NCBI RefSeq assembly: GCF_002870125.1
Contig: NZ_PNEO01000003.1
Span: 1 to 64,000, forward strand
Length of the DNA stretch: 64,000 nucleotides
Direction of reading: 5' to 3'
Origin: Burkholderia sp. WAC0059
Lineage (GTDB): Bacteria > Pseudomonadota > Gammaproteobacteria > Burkholderiales > Burkholderiaceae
The position numbers and the translations under genes were made by a program. The first letter of the stretch is position 1. Each line of letters starts with the position of its first letter. Positions 63,229 through 64,000 of this stretch are shown here, piece by piece. The notes beneath the pieces were generated by a model. That model was not told where the DNA came from and ran no database searches. It saw nothing but the letters and a program-made list of their open reading frames with translations.

Positions 63229-64000
63229 ATGCTGGAACGTATCAGGTCAGCCGACTGGCTGCGCGAAACAAACTTCATCGACGGCCAGTGGGTGGCCGCG
63301 GACGACGGCCGCACCCTGGCCGTGGACGACCCCGCCACGGGGAAAAACATCGGGTCGATCGCGTGGTCGGGGGCGAGCGAAACCCGTCGCGCCATCGACG
63401 CCGCGCATGCCGCCTTCGCGGACTGGTCGACGACGACCGCCGCCGAACGCGCCGATTTGCTCCAGAACATGGCCCGCGCGGTCCGGGAAAACCTGGACGA
63501 ACTCGCGAGCCTGCTCACGCTCGAGCAGGGCAAGCCGCTCGCCGAGGCGCGCGTGGAGATCAAGCTGGGTGCCGACTACATCCAGTGGTTCGCCGAGGAG
63601 GCCCGGCGCATCAACGGCGAGATCGTTCCCTCGCCGTGGAAGGGCCGGCAGATTCTCGTGACCCGCGAGCCGGTCGGCGTCGTCGGCGCCATCGCGCCGT
63701 GGAATTTTCCGTTCCTGATGCTCTCGCGCAAGGTCGCGCCCGCGCTCGCGGCGGGCTGCACGGTCGTCGTCAAGCCGTCGGAGTTCACGCCGTATTGCGG
63801 GCTGCTCTGGGGCGTGCTCGCGGAGAAGATCGGCCTGTCCGCCGGCGTCGTCAACGTCGTGACGGGCGATGCAGCCGCGATCGGCGGCGAGCTGACCGCG
63901 AACCCACGGGTGCGCAAGCTCACCTTCACCGGCTCGACGCGCGTCGGCAAGCTGCTCTACGAACAGTCTGCGGCGACGATGAAAAAGCTCTCGCTCGAGC
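63229..64000 (+). CDS. gabD: succinate-semialdehyde dehydrogenase-type ALDH (partial, runs off the window)
   Basis: The first 257 codons are present. They show the N-terminal NAD domain of a GabD-like aldehyde dehydrogenase: LTLEQGKPLAEARVEIKLGA, VGAIAPWNFPFLMLSRKVAP with the catalytic Asn, VVKPSEFTPYCGLLW, and the start of the catalytic Glu motif at the edge (KLSLE). The nucleophilic Cys lies beyond the window. The enzyme would oxidise succinate semialdehyde or a related aldehyde. The ATG at 63229 has AAGG nine bases upstream. No NemR-type operator was seen in the 140-base gap, so it may be read through from the DJ-1-like gene. Confidence 0.88.
   Translation, partial: MLERIRSADWLRETNFIDGQWVAADDGRTLAVDDPATGKNIGSIAWSGASETRRAIDAAHAAFADWSTTTAAERADLLQNMARAVRENLDELASLLTLEQGKPLAEARVEIKLGADYIQWFAEEARRINGEIVPSPWKGRQILVTREPVGVVGAIAPWNFPFLMLSRKVAPALAAGCTVVVKPSEFTPYCGLLWGVLAEKIGLSAGVVNVVTGDAAAIGGELTANPRVRKLTFTGSTRVGKLLYEQSAATMKKLSLE

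Overview
The window is a piece of a high-GC chromosome (GC clearly above 60 percent almost throughout) from a Burkholderiaceae bacterium, most likely Burkholderia sensu lato (Burkholderia, Paraburkholderia, Trinickia or Robbsia type). The grounds are codon usage, the density of LysR, GntR and MFS genes, the KdpF-containing kdp operon, a MctP/DUF3311 transporter and a HrpB-type (hrpII) box in front of a giant effector-like gene. That box suggests a plant-associated or pathogenic lifestyle. I see no rRNA, tRNA, CRISPR or phage genes. Genus-level assignment is inference.

Layout. 1-1.4 kb: a lower-GC, probably acquired patch with a glycosyltransferase gene cut off by an IS5-family element that runs off the left edge. 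2-6.8 kb: an orphan nitrate/sulfonate-type binding protein, then NADP malic enzyme (maeB) divergent from a LysR gene. 6.9-14.5 kb: a D-glucarate catabolic operon on the minus strand (MFS permease, lactonase, glucarate dehydratase, KDG dehydratase, second MFS) behind a FadR-type regulator. 14.7-17 kb: a flavin monooxygenase and a nitroreductase. 17.2-22.6 kb: a DmlR-like regulator divergent from D-malate/tartrate dehydrogenase, an MFS permease and a Tat-exported MmgE/PrpD protein. 22.7-24.9 kb: a LysR gene and an aldo/keto reductase. 25-26.7 kb: a MctP-like Na+/monocarboxylate symporter with its DUF3311 partner. 27.1-29.4 kb: a second, orphan BamA-like gene. 30.4-32 kb: an unusual soluble chemoreceptor-like protein and a YbaK deacylase. 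32.1-36.7 kb: a KdgT permease operon with two hydroxyacid dehydrogenases and a divergent FadR-type gene. 36.8-37.9 kb: a small membrane protein and a GNAT acetyltransferase.

38.1-46.5 kb is a complete kdpFABCDE high-affinity K+ uptake operon with an extra 35-residue membrane peptide ahead of kdpF and a long leader hairpin. 46.7-50.6 kb is an IclR-controlled module for the lower 4,5-cleavage (gallate/protocatechuate) pathway: MFS permease, oxalomesaconate hydratase and CHA aldolase, without a ring-cleavage dioxygenase. 50.8-55 kb is a 1364-residue protein behind a perfect hrpII box, a likely type III effector. 55-58 kb is a QseBC/PmrAB-like two-component system preceded by PmrA-type repeats and followed by a four-repeat membrane protein. 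58.1-59.6 kb is a dadA-like amino acid oxidase gene under a tandem glycine riboswitch. 59.9-64 kb is an electrophile-defence group (aldehyde dehydrogenase, NemR-like TetR, DJ-1/PfpI glyoxalase-like protein, second aldehyde dehydrogenase) tied together by four copies of one operator.

The most rewarding signals are the NemR-type operator set, the HrpB-type effector gene, the glycine riboswitch on an amino acid dehydrogenase, the tip-first chemoreceptor-like protein and the exported MmgE/PrpD protein.
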